Shown: positions 15,782-25,628, numbered from the stretch's first letter. The stretch is 64,000 bases of DNA from CAWDNM01 sp964521195 (GCA_964521195.1 CAZFRE010000002.1:186001-250000), one strand, 5' to 3'. Made by a program: numbers and translations. Notes: generated by a model from the letters alone, not told the origin.

Positions 15782-17770
15782 CTAGCCCGCCTCGTCGAAC
15801 GCTTCGACGAACTGGCTGTTGTACAGGTCGAAGTAGAAGCCCCCGGCGGCGAGCAGTTCCTCGTGCGTGCCCTGCTCGATGATACGGCCGTGGTTCATGA
15901 CGAGTATCGTGTCGGCGTCACGGATGGTCGAGAGCCGGTGCGCGATGACGAAGCTCGTGCGGTTCTCCATGAGCCGGGCCATGGCGCGCTGGATGAGTAC
16001 CTCCGTGCGCGTGTCGACCGAGCTCGTCGCTTCGTCGAGGATGAGCACTTCGGGGTCTGCGAGGAACGCGCGCGCGATCGTGAGCAGCTGCTTCTCACCC
16101 GCCGAGACACTCGTGGCGTCGTCGTCGAGCACCGTGTCGTAGCCATCGGGGAGCGTGCGTACGAAGTGGTCGACGTGCGCGGCCTCGGCGGCGGCGATGA
16201 TCTGCGCCTCCGTCGCGCCCTCGCGGCCGTAGGCGATGTTCTCGCGGATCGTCCCGCCGAAGAGCCACGCGTCCTGCAGCACCATGCCGAAAAGCCGCCG
16301 CAGCTCGTCTCGGCGCATCTGCATGGTGTCGACGCCGTCGACGATGATCCGCCCGCTGTCGATGTCGTAGAAGCGCAGCAACAGGTTCACGAGCGTCGTC
16401 TTGCCGGCGCCCGTGGGCCCGACGATCGCCACCGTCTGCCCGGGCTTCACATCCAGGTTCAGGTCCTCGATGAGCGGCTCGTCGTCCTTGTAGCGGAACG
16501 AGACGTCCTCAAGCCGGATGGCACCGTGGCAGCACTCGACGGCGGCGGGGGCCTCAGGCTCGGGGGTCTCCTCGGCCTCGTCGAGCAGCTCGAAGACGCG
16601 CTCCGCCGAGGCGACCGCACTCTGCATCACGTTCGCGATGCTCGCGAGCTGGGTGATGGGCCAGGTGAACTGGCGCGAGTACTGGATGAACGCCTGCACG
16701 TCGCCAAGGGACAGACGGCCCGTCGCGACCTGCATGCCGCCGATGACGGCGATGACGACGTAGTTGAGGTTGCCGACGACCGCCATCGACGGCTGGATGA
16801 TGCCGGAGATGAACTGGGCCTTGAAGCTGGCCTGGAACAGCGCTTCGTTCTCGGCGTCGAAGATCTCGCCGGCCTCCTTCTGGCGGCCGAAGATCTTCAC
16901 GATGCCGCGGCCCGTGTGCATTTCCTCGACATGGCCGTTGAGCTTGCCGGTCGACTCCCACTGGGCGGCGAACTGCTTCTGCGACCGCTTCGCGATCGCG
17001 ATCGTCACCGCCACCGAGAGGGGCACCGTGAGCAGCGAGACGGTGGCGAGGAGCCAGTTGATCGAGAACATCATGCCGAGCACACCGATGACGGTGAGCA
17101 GCGCGGTGATGATCTGCGTGAGGCTTTGCTGCAGCGTGTTGGCGATGTTGTCGATGTCGTTGGTCACGCGGGACAGCGTGTCGCCACGCGGGTGGTTGTC
17201 GAAGTAGCGCAGCGGCAGGCGCGTGAGCTTCTCGGCGACCTGGTTGCGCAGTCGGTAGACGATGCCTTGCGACATGCCCACGGTGAGCCACTGCTGGAGC
17301 CAGCCGAAGATGGCGCTGAGCAGGTAGACGACCGCCAACGCGATGAGGAGCTGCGCGATCTTGGCGAAGTCGACGCCGACACCGGGCGTCAGCGTCATCT
17401 GCGAGAGCATCTGCGCCTGCTGCTTGGCGCCGGGTGCGGGGCTCGCCTCGAGCGCCGCGACGACCTGCTCCTGCGTCTGTCCCGGCTCCATCTGTGCGCT
17501 GATCACACCTTGGAACAGCACGTTCGTCACGTCGCCGAGGATCTTGGGGCCGATGACGTTGAAGCCCACGCTGAACACCGCGAGCACGATGATGAACGCG
17601 ATCGTCCAGGCGTGCGGCCTGAGCAGCTGCAGGAGCCGTTTGCCCGACCCCTTGAAGTCCTTGGACTTCTCGACGGGCGCGCCCATGCCGTGACCGCCGC
17701 CGGGGCCGAAGCCTCCGCTGCGCCGCGGCGGCTTCTTGTCTTCGGAGGGAGTGTCGTTGTGCTCGCTCAC
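15782..17770 (-). CDS. ABC exporter half-transporter, subunit B (canonical ATPase)
   Basis: The 662-residue protein has a Gly-rich cytoplasmic N-terminal stretch, a six-helix exporter membrane domain (about 60-370), and an ATPase domain with Walker A GPTGAGKTTL, signature VSAGEKQLL, and Walker B VLILDEATSSVD with the catalytic Glu. An insertion after the first membrane helix (about residues 85-130) is longer than usual. The GTG start at 17770 overlaps the stop of the partner gene (GTGA) and has AGGAGGAGG upstream; the longer open frame beyond it lies in the partner gene and is not used. It pairs with the upstream gene as a heterodimeric multidrug/lipid-type exporter. Confidence 0.9.
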   Translation of the reverse strand: MSEHNDTPSEDKKPPRRSGGFGPGGGHGMGAPVEKSKDFKGSGKRLLQLLRPHAWTIAFIIVLAVFSVGFNVIGPKILGDVTNVLFQGVISAQMEPGQTQEQVVAALEASPAPGAKQQAQMLSQMTLTPGVGVDFAKIAQLLIALAVVYLLSAIFGWLQQWLTVGMSQGIVYRLRNQVAEKLTRLPLRYFDNHPRGDTLSRVTNDIDNIANTLQQSLTQIITALLTVIGVLGMMFSINWLLATVSLLTVPLSVAVTIAIAKRSQKQFAAQWESTGKLNGHVEEMHTGRGIVKIFGRQKEAGEIFDAENEALFQASFKAQFISGIIQPSMAVVGNLNYVVIAVIGGMQVATGRLSLGDVQAFIQYSRQFTWPITQLASIANVMQSAVASAERVFELLDEAEETPEPEAPAAVECCHGAIRLEDVSFRYKDDEPLIEDLNLDVKPGQTVAIVGPTGAGKTTLVNLLLRFYDIDSGRIIVDGVDTMQMRRDELRRLFGMVLQDAWLFGGTIRENIAYGREGATEAQIIAAAEAAHVDHFVRTLPDGYDTVLDDDATSVSAGEKQLLTIARAFLADPEVLILDEATSSVDTRTEVLIQRAMARLMENRTSFVIAHRLSTIRDADTILVMNHGRIIEQGTHEELLAAGGFYFDLYNSQFVEAFDEAG

Positions 17771-19500
17771 GCGACCTCCTCCTGGCTCAGCTGCGAGTAG
17801 ACGATCTCGCGGTAGGTCTCGCTTGTCTGCATGAGCTCCTCGTGGGTTCCGGCCCCCGCCACGGTGCCGCAGTCCATGACGATGATCCGGTCGGCGTGCA
17901 TGATCGTGCTGACTCGCTGGGCGACGACGATCACGGTGGCCTCGAGCGTCTCCTTCTTGAGCGCGGCGCGCAGCATCGAATCGGTCTTGAAGTCGAGCGC
18001 CGAGAAGCTGTCGTCGAAGACGTAGATCTCGGGTCGCTTCACGAGCGCGCGAGCGATCGCGAGGCGCTGGCGCTGACCACCCGAGACGTTCGTGCCGCCT
18101 TGCGTGATGGGCGCCTCGAGCTGCTCGGGCATCTCGGCGACGAACGGCCTGCCCTGTGCGACGTCGAGTGCGTGCCAGAGCTCGTCGTCCGTGGCGTCGA
18201 CCTTGCCGTAACGCAGGTTGCTCGCGACGGTGCCGCTGAACAGGAAGGCGCGCTGCGGGATGAAGCCGATCGCGCGCCACAGGTCTTCCTGTCGCATGTC
18301 GCGGATGTCGACGCCGTCGACGAGGACCGCGCCCGCGCTCACGTCGTAGAAGCGGGGGATCAGGTTGACGAGCGTGGACTTGCCGCTGCCGGTGGAACCC
18401 ACGATCGCGGTCACCTCGCCCGGCCCCGCCGAGAAGCTGATGTCGCTCAGCACGGGGTCCTCGGCGCCGGGGTAGCGGAACTCCACATCGCGAAACTCGA
18501 TATGGCCCGAGAAGTCCTTGCGAGGTGCGACCGGCCGCTCCGGATCGCAGACGGTCGGCTTCGTGTCGAGCACGGCCTGGATGCGCTCAGCGGAGGCGGC
18601 GGCCCGCGGGACCATCGCGAACATGACCGTCCCCATCATCACCGACATGAGGATCATCGCGATATAGGTGAGGTACGCCGTGAGGTTGCCGATGGGCATC
18701 GCGCCGCTTGCCACCCGGATGCTGCCGAACCACATCACCGCGACCGTCGTGAGGTTCAAGATGCCGAAGAGCGCCGGGATCATGTACGCGAAGATGCCGC
18801 CGACCTGGATCGAGGTGTCCGTCAGATCGGCGTTGACCGCCTCGAAGCGGGTCCGCTCGTGGTCGTCTCGGACGAACGCACGGATGACTCGCACGCCGGA
18901 CAGCGTCTCGCGCATGACCTGGTTGATGCGGTCGACCTTGACCTGGACCGCCTTGAACAGCGGCATGGCTCGGCGGATCACGAAGTACAGGAACGCGCCC
19001 ATGATCGGCAGGACCACGACGAGCACCAGCGAGAGCACGGCGTCTTCTCGGATGGCCATGATCACGCCGCCCACCGCCATGACCGGGGCGAGGATCATCA
19101 TGTTCAGCGCCATCATGACGACCATCTGGACCTGCTGGACGTCGTTGGTGTTGCGGGTGATGAGCGACGGCGTGCCGAACACGTTGACCTCGGACTGCGA
19201 GAACGTCTCGACGGTGCGGAAGATCGCCGCGCGGACGTCCCGGCCGAACGACATGGCCGTCTTGGAGCCGTAGTAGACGCCGACGACGGCAGTCACGCCC
19301 ATGAGCACGGTCACGCCAAGCATGAGGGCGCCTACGCGCATGATGTAGCCGAGGTCGCCCTTCGCGACGCCGTTGTTGATGATGTCGGCGTTGAGGCTGG
19401 GCAGGTAGAGGTTGGTGATGGCCTGTGCGAGCAGCAGCACCATCACCAGCACGAGTTGTCTCGTGTAGGGCCGCAGGTAGGTTCTGAGCAGTCTGATCAT
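17767..19500 (-). CDS. ABC exporter half-transporter, subunit A (degenerate ATPase site)
   Basis: The 577-residue protein has six membrane helices (about 15-300) and an ATPase domain: Walker A GSTGSGKSTL (368-377), signature VSGGQRQRL, Walker B IYVFDDSFSALD. The residue after Walker B is Asp (D497) instead of the catalytic Glu, as in one half of asymmetric heterodimeric exporters such as TM287/288 and BmrCD. It is translationally coupled on both sides: its ATG overlaps the MarR stop and its stop overlaps the GTG of subunit B. The exported compound is unknown; drug or lipid efflux is likely for the family. Confidence 0.92.
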   Translation of the reverse strand: MIRLLRTYLRPYTRQLVLVMVLLLAQAITNLYLPSLNADIINNGVAKGDLGYIMRVGALMLGVTVLMGVTAVVGVYYGSKTAMSFGRDVRAAIFRTVETFSQSEVNVFGTPSLITRNTNDVQQVQMVVMMALNMMILAPVMAVGGVIMAIREDAVLSLVLVVVLPIMGAFLYFVIRRAMPLFKAVQVKVDRINQVMRETLSGVRVIRAFVRDDHERTRFEAVNADLTDTSIQVGGIFAYMIPALFGILNLTTVAVMWFGSIRVASGAMPIGNLTAYLTYIAMILMSVMMGTVMFAMVPRAAASAERIQAVLDTKPTVCDPERPVAPRKDFSGHIEFRDVEFRYPGAEDPVLSDISFSAGPGEVTAIVGSTGSGKSTLVNLIPRFYDVSAGAVLVDGVDIRDMRQEDLWRAIGFIPQRAFLFSGTVASNLRYGKVDATDDELWHALDVAQGRPFVAEMPEQLEAPITQGGTNVSGGQRQRLAIARALVKRPEIYVFDDSFSALDFKTDSMLRAALKKETLEATVIVVAQRVSTIMHADRIIVMDCGTVAGAGTHEELMQTSETYREIVYSQLSQEEVA

Positions 19501-20000
19501 CGCGTGACGTTCTCCGATGCGCTCTTGGTGCTTGCCATTCCGTCTCCGAGCTTTCCGAGCAGCCGAGCGAGCTCTTCGCGCTCCTCGGGTGTCAGGGTGC
19601 CCGTCATCTCAGTGATCGCCTCGGCCATGATCCCGTGTATCTGCTCGTGGACCCGTTCGCCGTCGGCTGTGACGTAGATGCGGGTGAGCCGCTGATCGTT
19701 CTCGTCGGCGCGTCGCTCGATGTAGCCCGCCTTCTCCATCTTCTGCAGCATCACCGACAACGTCGGCGCGGCGATGCTCAACCGCCTCGCGAGGTCGCGC
19801 TGAGTGACCCCGTCGTCGTGCGCGACCGCGCCGAGGCAGAGCATCTGGGCCGGATGCACGTCGTGTGCGGCCATCGCACGGCTCATCAGCTGGCGATGCG
19901 CGTGCGACGCGCGCATGAACGATCGGAAGACCGCTGCAGAGGCGGGGTCGACGCCCGGGAAGGGCGCGCCGTCGCCGTGCGGCGGGGGGAAGGTGGACAT
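19497..20000 (-). CDS. MarR family repressor of the ABC exporter operon
   Basis: The 167-residue protein has a MarR winged helix: VTQRDLARRLSIAAPTLSVMLQKMEKAGYIERRADENDQRLTRIYVT is the recognition helix plus wing. The ATG at 20000 has GAGAGG five bases upstream. Its TGA overlaps the ATG of the exporter subunit A, so the three genes form one operon, and the MarR protein most likely represses it until a drug-like ligand binds. The upstream intergenic region holds an AT-rich patch with an 11-bp direct repeat. Confidence 0.9.
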   Translation of the reverse strand: MSTFPPPHGDGAPFPGVDPASAAVFRSFMRASHAHRQLMSRAMAAHDVHPAQMLCLGAVAHDDGVTQRDLARRLSIAAPTLSVMLQKMEKAGYIERRADENDQRLTRIYVTADGERVHEQIHGIMAEAITEMTGTLTPEEREELARLLGKLGDGMASTKSASENVTR

Positions 20001-20032
20001 GAGGGCCTCTCGGATGGGGGGTGTCTGACGAA

Positions 20033-20074
20033 GATTAGCATACGAACGATTAGCTAGCAAACGAATAATCCGAG
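20033..20074 (-). promoter_or_regulatory. AT-rich control region with two TTCGTxTGCTA repeats
   Basis: Read on the minus strand, TTCGTTTGCTA (20065-20055) and TTCGTATGCTA (20046-20036) are direct repeats with one mismatch and a 19-base period, about two helical turns. The patch is 33-73 bases upstream of the MarR start and is the likely promoter/operator of the exporter operon. Confidence 0.5.
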
Positions 20075-20155
20075 TCCTCGCCGGCAGACGCGCGACCGCC
20101 CGCCCCGGATGGGACGGGCGGTGAGCGTGCGTATCAGGAGGCGTCGCCTTGAGTG

Positions 20156-20716
20156 CTACGCCTGCGCCTTCTTGAGCTGGAACGAGCCGACGATGCCGAT
20201 GATGCCGGCGACGATGGCGAACGCGCCCCAGACCCACGGCAGCACGAGCATGTACTTCTCGAAGTTCGCCGTGATGGCGAGACCGATCACGAAGCTGAGC
20301 AGTCCGAGGAATCCAACGCCCCAGCCGCCGCCCTTGAACGCCTTCACGAGATCGACGACGCCGATGATCATGCCGTTGATGCCGAGCAACAGTGTCGCTG
20401 TGCCCACGACGACCGCGGCGCCCAGCAGCGGCGACGCGATGATGTAGGCGCCTGCGATGATGCTGAGCAGGCCGCTCGCGAGCCGCCAGCCCCACATCGT
20501 GCGGTCCACGAAGAGCGAGCCGATGCCGAATATGCCGGAGATCAGCCAGTACCAGCCGAGGAAGACCACGAGGACGACAGTGGTGACGGCCGGCTGCATC
20601 ATCAGCAGGACGCCGATGCCCAGCGCGGCGATTCCCTGGATGAGCGCGACCCACCACGGGAAGCCCCGTGGGACGAGAGGCGCGGGCGCGGCGGGCGGTG
20701 CGATCGTGTCGGTCAT
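20156..20716 (-). CDS. HdeD family membrane protein
   Basis: The 186-residue protein has six hydrophobic helices in three pairs, the layout of the HdeD/DUF308 family (motifs WWVALIQGIAALGIGVLLM, GWYWLISGIFGI). HdeD was named for acid resistance in E. coli, but most members are uncharacterised. The ATG at 20716 is chosen because a GGAGAGGGAG tract precedes it. It lies 106 bases downstream of a larger gene whose C-terminal third has the same six-helix character, so the two may be related by duplication and act together. Confidence 0.82.
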   Translation of the reverse strand: MTDTIAPPAAPAPLVPRGFPWWVALIQGIAALGIGVLLMMQPAVTTVVLVVFLGWYWLISGIFGIGSLFVDRTMWGWRLASGLLSIIAGAYIIASPLLGAAVVVGTATLLLGINGMIIGVVDLVKAFKGGGWGVGFLGLLSFVIGLAITANFEKYMLVLPWVWGAFAIVAGIIGIVGSFQLKKAQA

Positions 20717-20822
20717 GGTTCTCCCTCTCCTCGGCGTGTGCCCCGGTGTAGAGCGTTGCACGCAATCGTGTCGAGAAGTCGATACCCATTGCGGCACGGG
20801 CGGCCGCAGATGGTCGCGGCAG

Positions 20823-23015
20823 CTAGCGAGGTGTTGTGAACACCCTCCCCAGCCGAGCGGTCACCACGACGTAGGTGAGCAGCGCGACGCCCGCGGCGAT
20901 CGAGGCACTCATGATCACGAGGCTCACGACCCGCGCGGCGAGGAGCGACCCGGAGAGGAGCAGCAGGCCGAGGACCGCCTCGGCGGCGCCCTGCCACAGC
21001 AGCCTGCCACGACGGCCGCTTCCGCGCGATGTGTGGGCGGCGGCGAACAGGTTGACCACCGACTGGGCGATCAGATAGCCCGCGGCGGTCAGCATGAGGA
21101 TCGTCTGCGAGATGCCCAGATCGAGCATCAGGAACAGCCCGATCACGATGCCGATGATTCCCGACGCCGCATTCGTGATCTTCTCCTGCTGGATCGAGTG
21201 GGTCGTGAACACGCTCGTGATGAACGAGATGGAGCGCACGAACATGAAGATGGCGAACGCGATGCGCAAGACGTTGGCGTCGCCGGACGGCGGCAGGAAC
21301 AGCATCGAGATGCCAAGGGCGAGGTAGACGATCGCGCGGAAGATCACGAGCGGCATGTCCTCGGCGAACAACCGCTTCCAGCTCGACTGGCCCGGCCTGA
21401 GCTTGGGGTCCTTGGCGGCCTTCTCGGCGAGGTCATCGGCGACCTCTGCGGAGAGCTCGGGGTCGACCAGGCACGCGGCCTTGCCGGGGAGTGCCGTCGC
21501 GATGTCGTGTCCCGCTCCCTCGAGCCGCACGATCTCGATGTTGTCGCGCACCGAGCCGAGCGAATCGATGTACTCGGGCACCACGAACGGGTCGGCGGTG
21601 CCGTAGATGGCAGTGACGGGGATGGACGGGACCGCCGCGAGATCGGCGCCGACCTGTTCGACCTCGATGGTGTGCTTGAGGCTGCGAAGCGTGGGTGTGT
21701 AGCGGGCCAGCCGGTCGCGCCCGAGCACCGATCGGACGGCGGTGCTCCGCGAGAGCTTGATGCCTCGCTCTCTGAGCGGCCCGAAGTTGTCGACGAACGC
21801 GGCGCGGGCCTGGTCGAGACGACCCGCGCCGGCGGCCACGTCACGCTCGTTGATGGGGACCGAGAACAGCACGAGCCGAGTCACGCGCTCCGGGTGTTTC
21901 GCAGCGAACGCGGCCGCGATGATGCCGCCGATGGAGTGGCCGACGATCGTCATCGGCTCGGTAGGGTCGCGCAGCAACGAATCGAGGGTCAGCTCGATCG
22001 ATGCGATGTGGTCCTCGACCGAGTACGGGATGTCGGCGGGCTTGGGCGACTGCCCGAAGCCGAGAAGATCGAGCGACACCGCGCGGTTGCGCGAAGAGAC
22101 CGCGAGCGCCGCCTGGTTCCAGAACGACCCGTCGTTCTCCACGCCATGGAGGAACAGGTACAGCTGGCCCTCACCGCGATCGAACGCGACCGACAACCGC
22201 CGGTCCTCGTTCTTGAGGATCTCGGTGGCCATGAGTGTGGGGATGTTCTGGAGGAGCATGTGATCGGCCTTGAGATCGGCCAGGAACCGGATCTCCATGT
22301 TGGGCGCGAACTGCTCCGCCAGGGTCTCGATCTGGGACTGGACGATGAACGCGTCGTGCTCGCCGACCATGAACGTGACGGGGCAGGTCACCTGCGACAG
22401 GTTCTCGGCCATGTTCGTGTACTGGATGGCGTTGGCCATGTTCTTCTGGAGGATGACCCAGTCGGTCTTGAGGTCCTGCGCGTTGATGAAACCCTGGATC
22501 ACCTGTTTGTCCTCGGCGGAAAGCTTCTTGAACACGCCCGACTTCGCGAAGCCGACGCTTCTCACGACGTCGAGGATGCGCTGCGAGCCCTCTGTCTGGA
22601 AGACGGCCTTGGCGTAGGCCGCCTCGCCGATCTGGTCGGGATCGAGGAAGAACGGCGCGCTGATGATCACGAGCCGCTTGACCCGCTCCGGGTACTTGGC
22701 GGCGAAGCGGACGGCCATCGGGCCGCCCATCGAGTAGCCCACCAGGGTGAAGGGCTCGTCGATGCCGAGGTCGGTGAGGGTGAAGTCGATCGCGTCGGCG
22801 TGGTCGTCGACGGTGTAGTCGATGTCGAGAGGCTTGGGGGAGTTGCCGTAGCCGAGCTCGTCGAGCGCGATGCAGCGCCGATCGAACCCGATCGCCGTGA
22901 CGACGGTGTCCCAGTCATGCCCGGTGCTGTTGATCCCGTGGAGCAGTACGTAGACGGGCCCTTCGCCGCGGTCGATCGCCACGTGAAGCCGATAGGGCGC
23001 GCTGGGATCGGACAT
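20823..23015 (-). CDS. Tandem alpha/beta-hydrolase pair fused to an HdeD-like membrane domain
   Basis: This 730-residue protein has three parts. Residues 1-275: an alpha/beta hydrolase with nucleophile S95 (GYSMGG), acid D221 (GEHDAF) and H252 (ADHMLL). Residues 276-540: a second hydrolase with S361 (GHSIGG), D475 (YGTADPF) and H503 (GAGHDI). Residues 555-725: about six membrane helices resembling HdeD/DUF308. Both catalytic triads look intact. There is no signal peptide, so the hydrolases face the cytoplasm if the first membrane helix follows directly. The ATG has GGAGGTGAG upstream. The next gene is a free-standing HdeD protein. The substrate is unknown; an ester or lipid at the membrane is a guess. 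Confidence 0.8.
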   Translation of the reverse strand: MSDPSAPYRLHVAIDRGEGPVYVLLHGINSTGHDWDTVVTAIGFDRRCIALDELGYGNSPKPLDIDYTVDDHADAIDFTLTDLGIDEPFTLVGYSMGGPMAVRFAAKYPERVKRLVIISAPFFLDPDQIGEAAYAKAVFQTEGSQRILDVVRSVGFAKSGVFKKLSAEDKQVIQGFINAQDLKTDWVILQKNMANAIQYTNMAENLSQVTCPVTFMVGEHDAFIVQSQIETLAEQFAPNMEIRFLADLKADHMLLQNIPTLMATEILKNEDRRLSVAFDRGEGQLYLFLHGVENDGSFWNQAALAVSSRNRAVSLDLLGFGQSPKPADIPYSVEDHIASIELTLDSLLRDPTEPMTIVGHSIGGIIAAAFAAKHPERVTRLVLFSVPINERDVAAGAGRLDQARAAFVDNFGPLRERGIKLSRSTAVRSVLGRDRLARYTPTLRSLKHTIEVEQVGADLAAVPSIPVTAIYGTADPFVVPEYIDSLGSVRDNIEIVRLEGAGHDIATALPGKAACLVDPELSAEVADDLAEKAAKDPKLRPGQSSWKRLFAEDMPLVIFRAIVYLALGISMLFLPPSGDANVLRIAFAIFMFVRSISFITSVFTTHSIQQEKITNAASGIIGIVIGLFLMLDLGISQTILMLTAAGYLIAQSVVNLFAAAHTSRGSGRRGRLLWQGAAEAVLGLLLLSGSLLAARVVSLVIMSASIAAGVALLTYVVVTARLGRVFTTPR

Positions 23016-23099
23016 GCACTCACCTCCGGATGAACTCGCAGGTTGTGAGTAGTGTTTCCCCGTTGCCTGACGCGCGCAAGCCTCGCCGAGCGAGAACGG

Positions 23100-25520
23100 C
23101 TACGCGCTGCGCTCGGCGAGGATCTGCAGGTACGCCTCGACCAGCTCGGCGTCGAACTGCGTACCCGCGTTGTCCGCGAGTTCCCTGCGCGCGGCGGTCT
23201 CCGACAGGCCCTCGCGGTAGGGGCGGTCGGACACCATCGCGTTGTAGGAGTCGGCGATCGAGATGATGCGCGCACCGATCGGGATCGCCGCACCCGAGAT
23301 GCCGCTGGGGTAGCCCTTGCCGTCGGGCCGCTCGTGGTGGAAGAGGATCAGCGGCACCACGTCGTTCAAGAAGCTCAGCGGCGCGAGGATGTCGGCACCG
23401 ATGGTGGGGTGGTGGTTGATGATGTGCCGCTCCTCGTCCGTGAGCGCGCCGGGCTTGTTGAGGATCGCCCCGTCGATACCGATCTTGCCGATGTCGTGGA
23501 GCAGCGCGGCGAGGCGCACCGTGTCGACCTCCGACGCCGGCAGGCCGATCCTCTCGGCGAGCGCGACCGCGTGGTCGGTGACTTCGTTGGAGTGGCCGTA
23601 CGTGTGAGGGTCCTTCGCGTCGACCGCCGCCGCCAGAGCGCTGATGGTGCCGATGAACGTGCTCTCGAGGTCGTCGTAGAGTCGCGCGTTCTGGATCGCC
23701 ACCGCGAGTTGGCCGGCGAACGACGTGACCACGTTGAGGCTGTCCGATGAGAACGGTTCGCCCGGGCCGATGCGGTTGAGGTTGATGACGCCGATGACCT
23801 CGTCCTTGAAGATGACGGGTGCCGTGATCGCCGAGGCGACCCCGCCTCGCCCTTCTGCCACGAGACGCGGGTCGTTCTCGTCGACGAGGACGAGCGCTCG
23901 CCGCGATGCAGCGACCCAGCCGGAGATCCCGTCGCCCATGTGGACGTCGGACGGGGCTCCACCGTCTCCCGCGGGCAGCCCGTGCGATGCGGCGACGCTG
24001 AGCGTGCCGGTCTCCTTCTCCAGCAGCATGATCGAGCCGGTGTCCGCCCCGGTGACCTTCGCCACCTCCGCCAGGGCCGTCTCGATGACCGTCTGCAGCC
24101 CGATGTCGGCACCCAGCGTGGTTGCCAGCTGGTTCAGCGCCACCAGTTCGCTGACGCGCTGGTTGCGCTCGTAGAAGAGCCGCGCGTTGCGCATCGACAC
24201 GGCGATCTGCGACGCGAGGATCGTGAGGAACCTGACGTCTTGTTCCGAGAACATCTTGCCCGTCGACTTCTCGCCGAGCAGTACCGCTCCAAGCTGGATC
24301 GAGTTCGCGGTGAGCGGCACGACGACGCGCACCCCGGCCTGTGCGAAGGCCGACGCTTGGTCGGTGAGCTCGTCGAGCTCGTCTACGACGATGATGTCGT
24401 TGGCGGGGACGTGTTCCAGCAGGCCGGCGAGATCGGCGGTCGGCACCTGTCCGCCGGAGGTCACGACGTCGTGACCGCCCGAGTGCGTGTAGATGACGGC
24501 GGTGAACGAGAGGCGCATCTCGTGGGCGAGCCGCGTCGCCACGACCGTGGACAGCTCCCCCAGGTCCAGCGTCGCCGTCACCTGGCGTCCCAGCTGGCCG
24601 AGCAGGACGTCCGGGTCGTACGTCCGGCTCGACAGGAACCGGTCCCCCGCGCGTTCGAGCCACCGGCGCAGCGGCTGGAAGCCGAGCACGGCGAGCAGGG
24701 CGATCACGAAGACGACGATCTCGGACTCGATCCCGGTGGCGCGTGAGATGGACTCGCGGCTCGCCTCGGCGATCGCCACGACCAACGCGCCCGCGAGTCC
24801 CACGATGATCGAGTACGCGGCACCGCGCAGGACGACGAAGTTCACGTCGAGCAGGCGGTGACGCGCGATCGCGTATGCGGTCGGAAGGAGGAAGGCGAGC
24901 GTCGCGAGCGGGATGAAGCGGGCGTATTCGTTGGTGCCCGTCAGTATCGGCAGGATGCCGGTGATCATGATGGTCGATGTCGCGAAGGCCGCGAGTCCGA
25001 TGTAAAGATACGCAAGCTGAGCCTGCTGGCGAGCGTCGGCCTCGCGGAAGTTCCGGTAGAACGTGAGGGCGAGCAGAGCAAGGCAGACGAAGCCCCACGC
25101 CACGAACACCGCGTACAGCGGTCCGAGGATGACGTTGGTGCCCCAACTCATGAACTCGATCCCCTGGACCATGAGCGGCGTGAACGAGAGCAGCGCGAGC
25201 GGGACCGAGAAGCTGATCAGCACGCGCCACAGCCACGACAGCCGGGCCTGCACCTTGGGGTAGGTCGCGCCGAACGCGAGCATGACTCCGGCCACGACCG
25301 CACCGGCAGCAACGGTGGCCCTGTTGAGGAAGAGGGCGTACGGGTAGAGCGCGGGCTGGTCGCTCATGAAGTTCGCGATCATCCACAGCGCGAGCGCAGC
25401 CGCGGTCGCGGCGAACAGGCGGTGAGTGCGGCTGTGCCGATTCCGCTGGAGCACGGCGACGCCGAGGCCTATGTCGAGAGTCGACACGGCCACAACGACG
25501 GTGAACTGAAGCACATCCAT
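23100..25520 (-). CDS. Membrane-bound GAF-GAF-HD-GYP signalling protein
   Basis: The 806-residue protein starts with about eight to nine membrane helices (1-280) of the kind found as an N-terminal sensor in histidine kinases, then two GAF domains (about 305-455 and 470-615), then an HD-GYP domain (about 618-806). The catalytic residues are present: HD at 675-676 in LLHDIGKIG, HH at 728-729, and GYP at 736-738. It should hydrolyse cyclic di-GMP or a related dinucleotide in response to a membrane or GAF-sensed signal. The ATG at 25520 has only a weak ribosome site. It is a separate unit from the hydrolase fusion downstream, 84 bases away, though read-through is possible. Confidence 0.88.
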   Translation of the reverse strand: MDVLQFTVVVAVSTLDIGLGVAVLQRNRHSRTHRLFAATAAALALWMIANFMSDQPALYPYALFLNRATVAAGAVVAGVMLAFGATYPKVQARLSWLWRVLISFSVPLALLSFTPLMVQGIEFMSWGTNVILGPLYAVFVAWGFVCLALLALTFYRNFREADARQQAQLAYLYIGLAAFATSTIMITGILPILTGTNEYARFIPLATLAFLLPTAYAIARHRLLDVNFVVLRGAAYSIIVGLAGALVVAIAEASRESISRATGIESEIVVFVIALLAVLGFQPLRRWLERAGDRFLSSRTYDPDVLLGQLGRQVTATLDLGELSTVVATRLAHEMRLSFTAVIYTHSGGHDVVTSGGQVPTADLAGLLEHVPANDIIVVDELDELTDQASAFAQAGVRVVVPLTANSIQLGAVLLGEKSTGKMFSEQDVRFLTILASQIAVSMRNARLFYERNQRVSELVALNQLATTLGADIGLQTVIETALAEVAKVTGADTGSIMLLEKETGTLSVAASHGLPAGDGGAPSDVHMGDGISGWVAASRRALVLVDENDPRLVAEGRGGVASAITAPVIFKDEVIGVINLNRIGPGEPFSSDSLNVVTSFAGQLAVAIQNARLYDDLESTFIGTISALAAAVDAKDPHTYGHSNEVTDHAVALAERIGLPASEVDTVRLAALLHDIGKIGIDGAILNKPGALTDEERHIINHHPTIGADILAPLSFLNDVVPLILFHHERPDGKGYPSGISGAAIPIGARIISIADSYNAMVSDRPYREGLSETAARRELADNAGTQFDAELVEAYLQILAERSA

Positions 25521-25628
25521 GTGAACCCGATCTTCGACTCTCGCCGCGACGACCGTTGGGTGGATTCTACACGCCGATGACCGGCCTCACACGCGCGCGG
25601 TGCAGCGGAATCGGCTAGGCTGTCGCGC

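Noticed and set aside
15764..19677. Long open frames antisense to the ABC exporter genes
   Set aside because: Composition is dominated by Asp, His, Arg and Glu repeats typical of antisense high-GC frames; no motif or ribosome site supports them.
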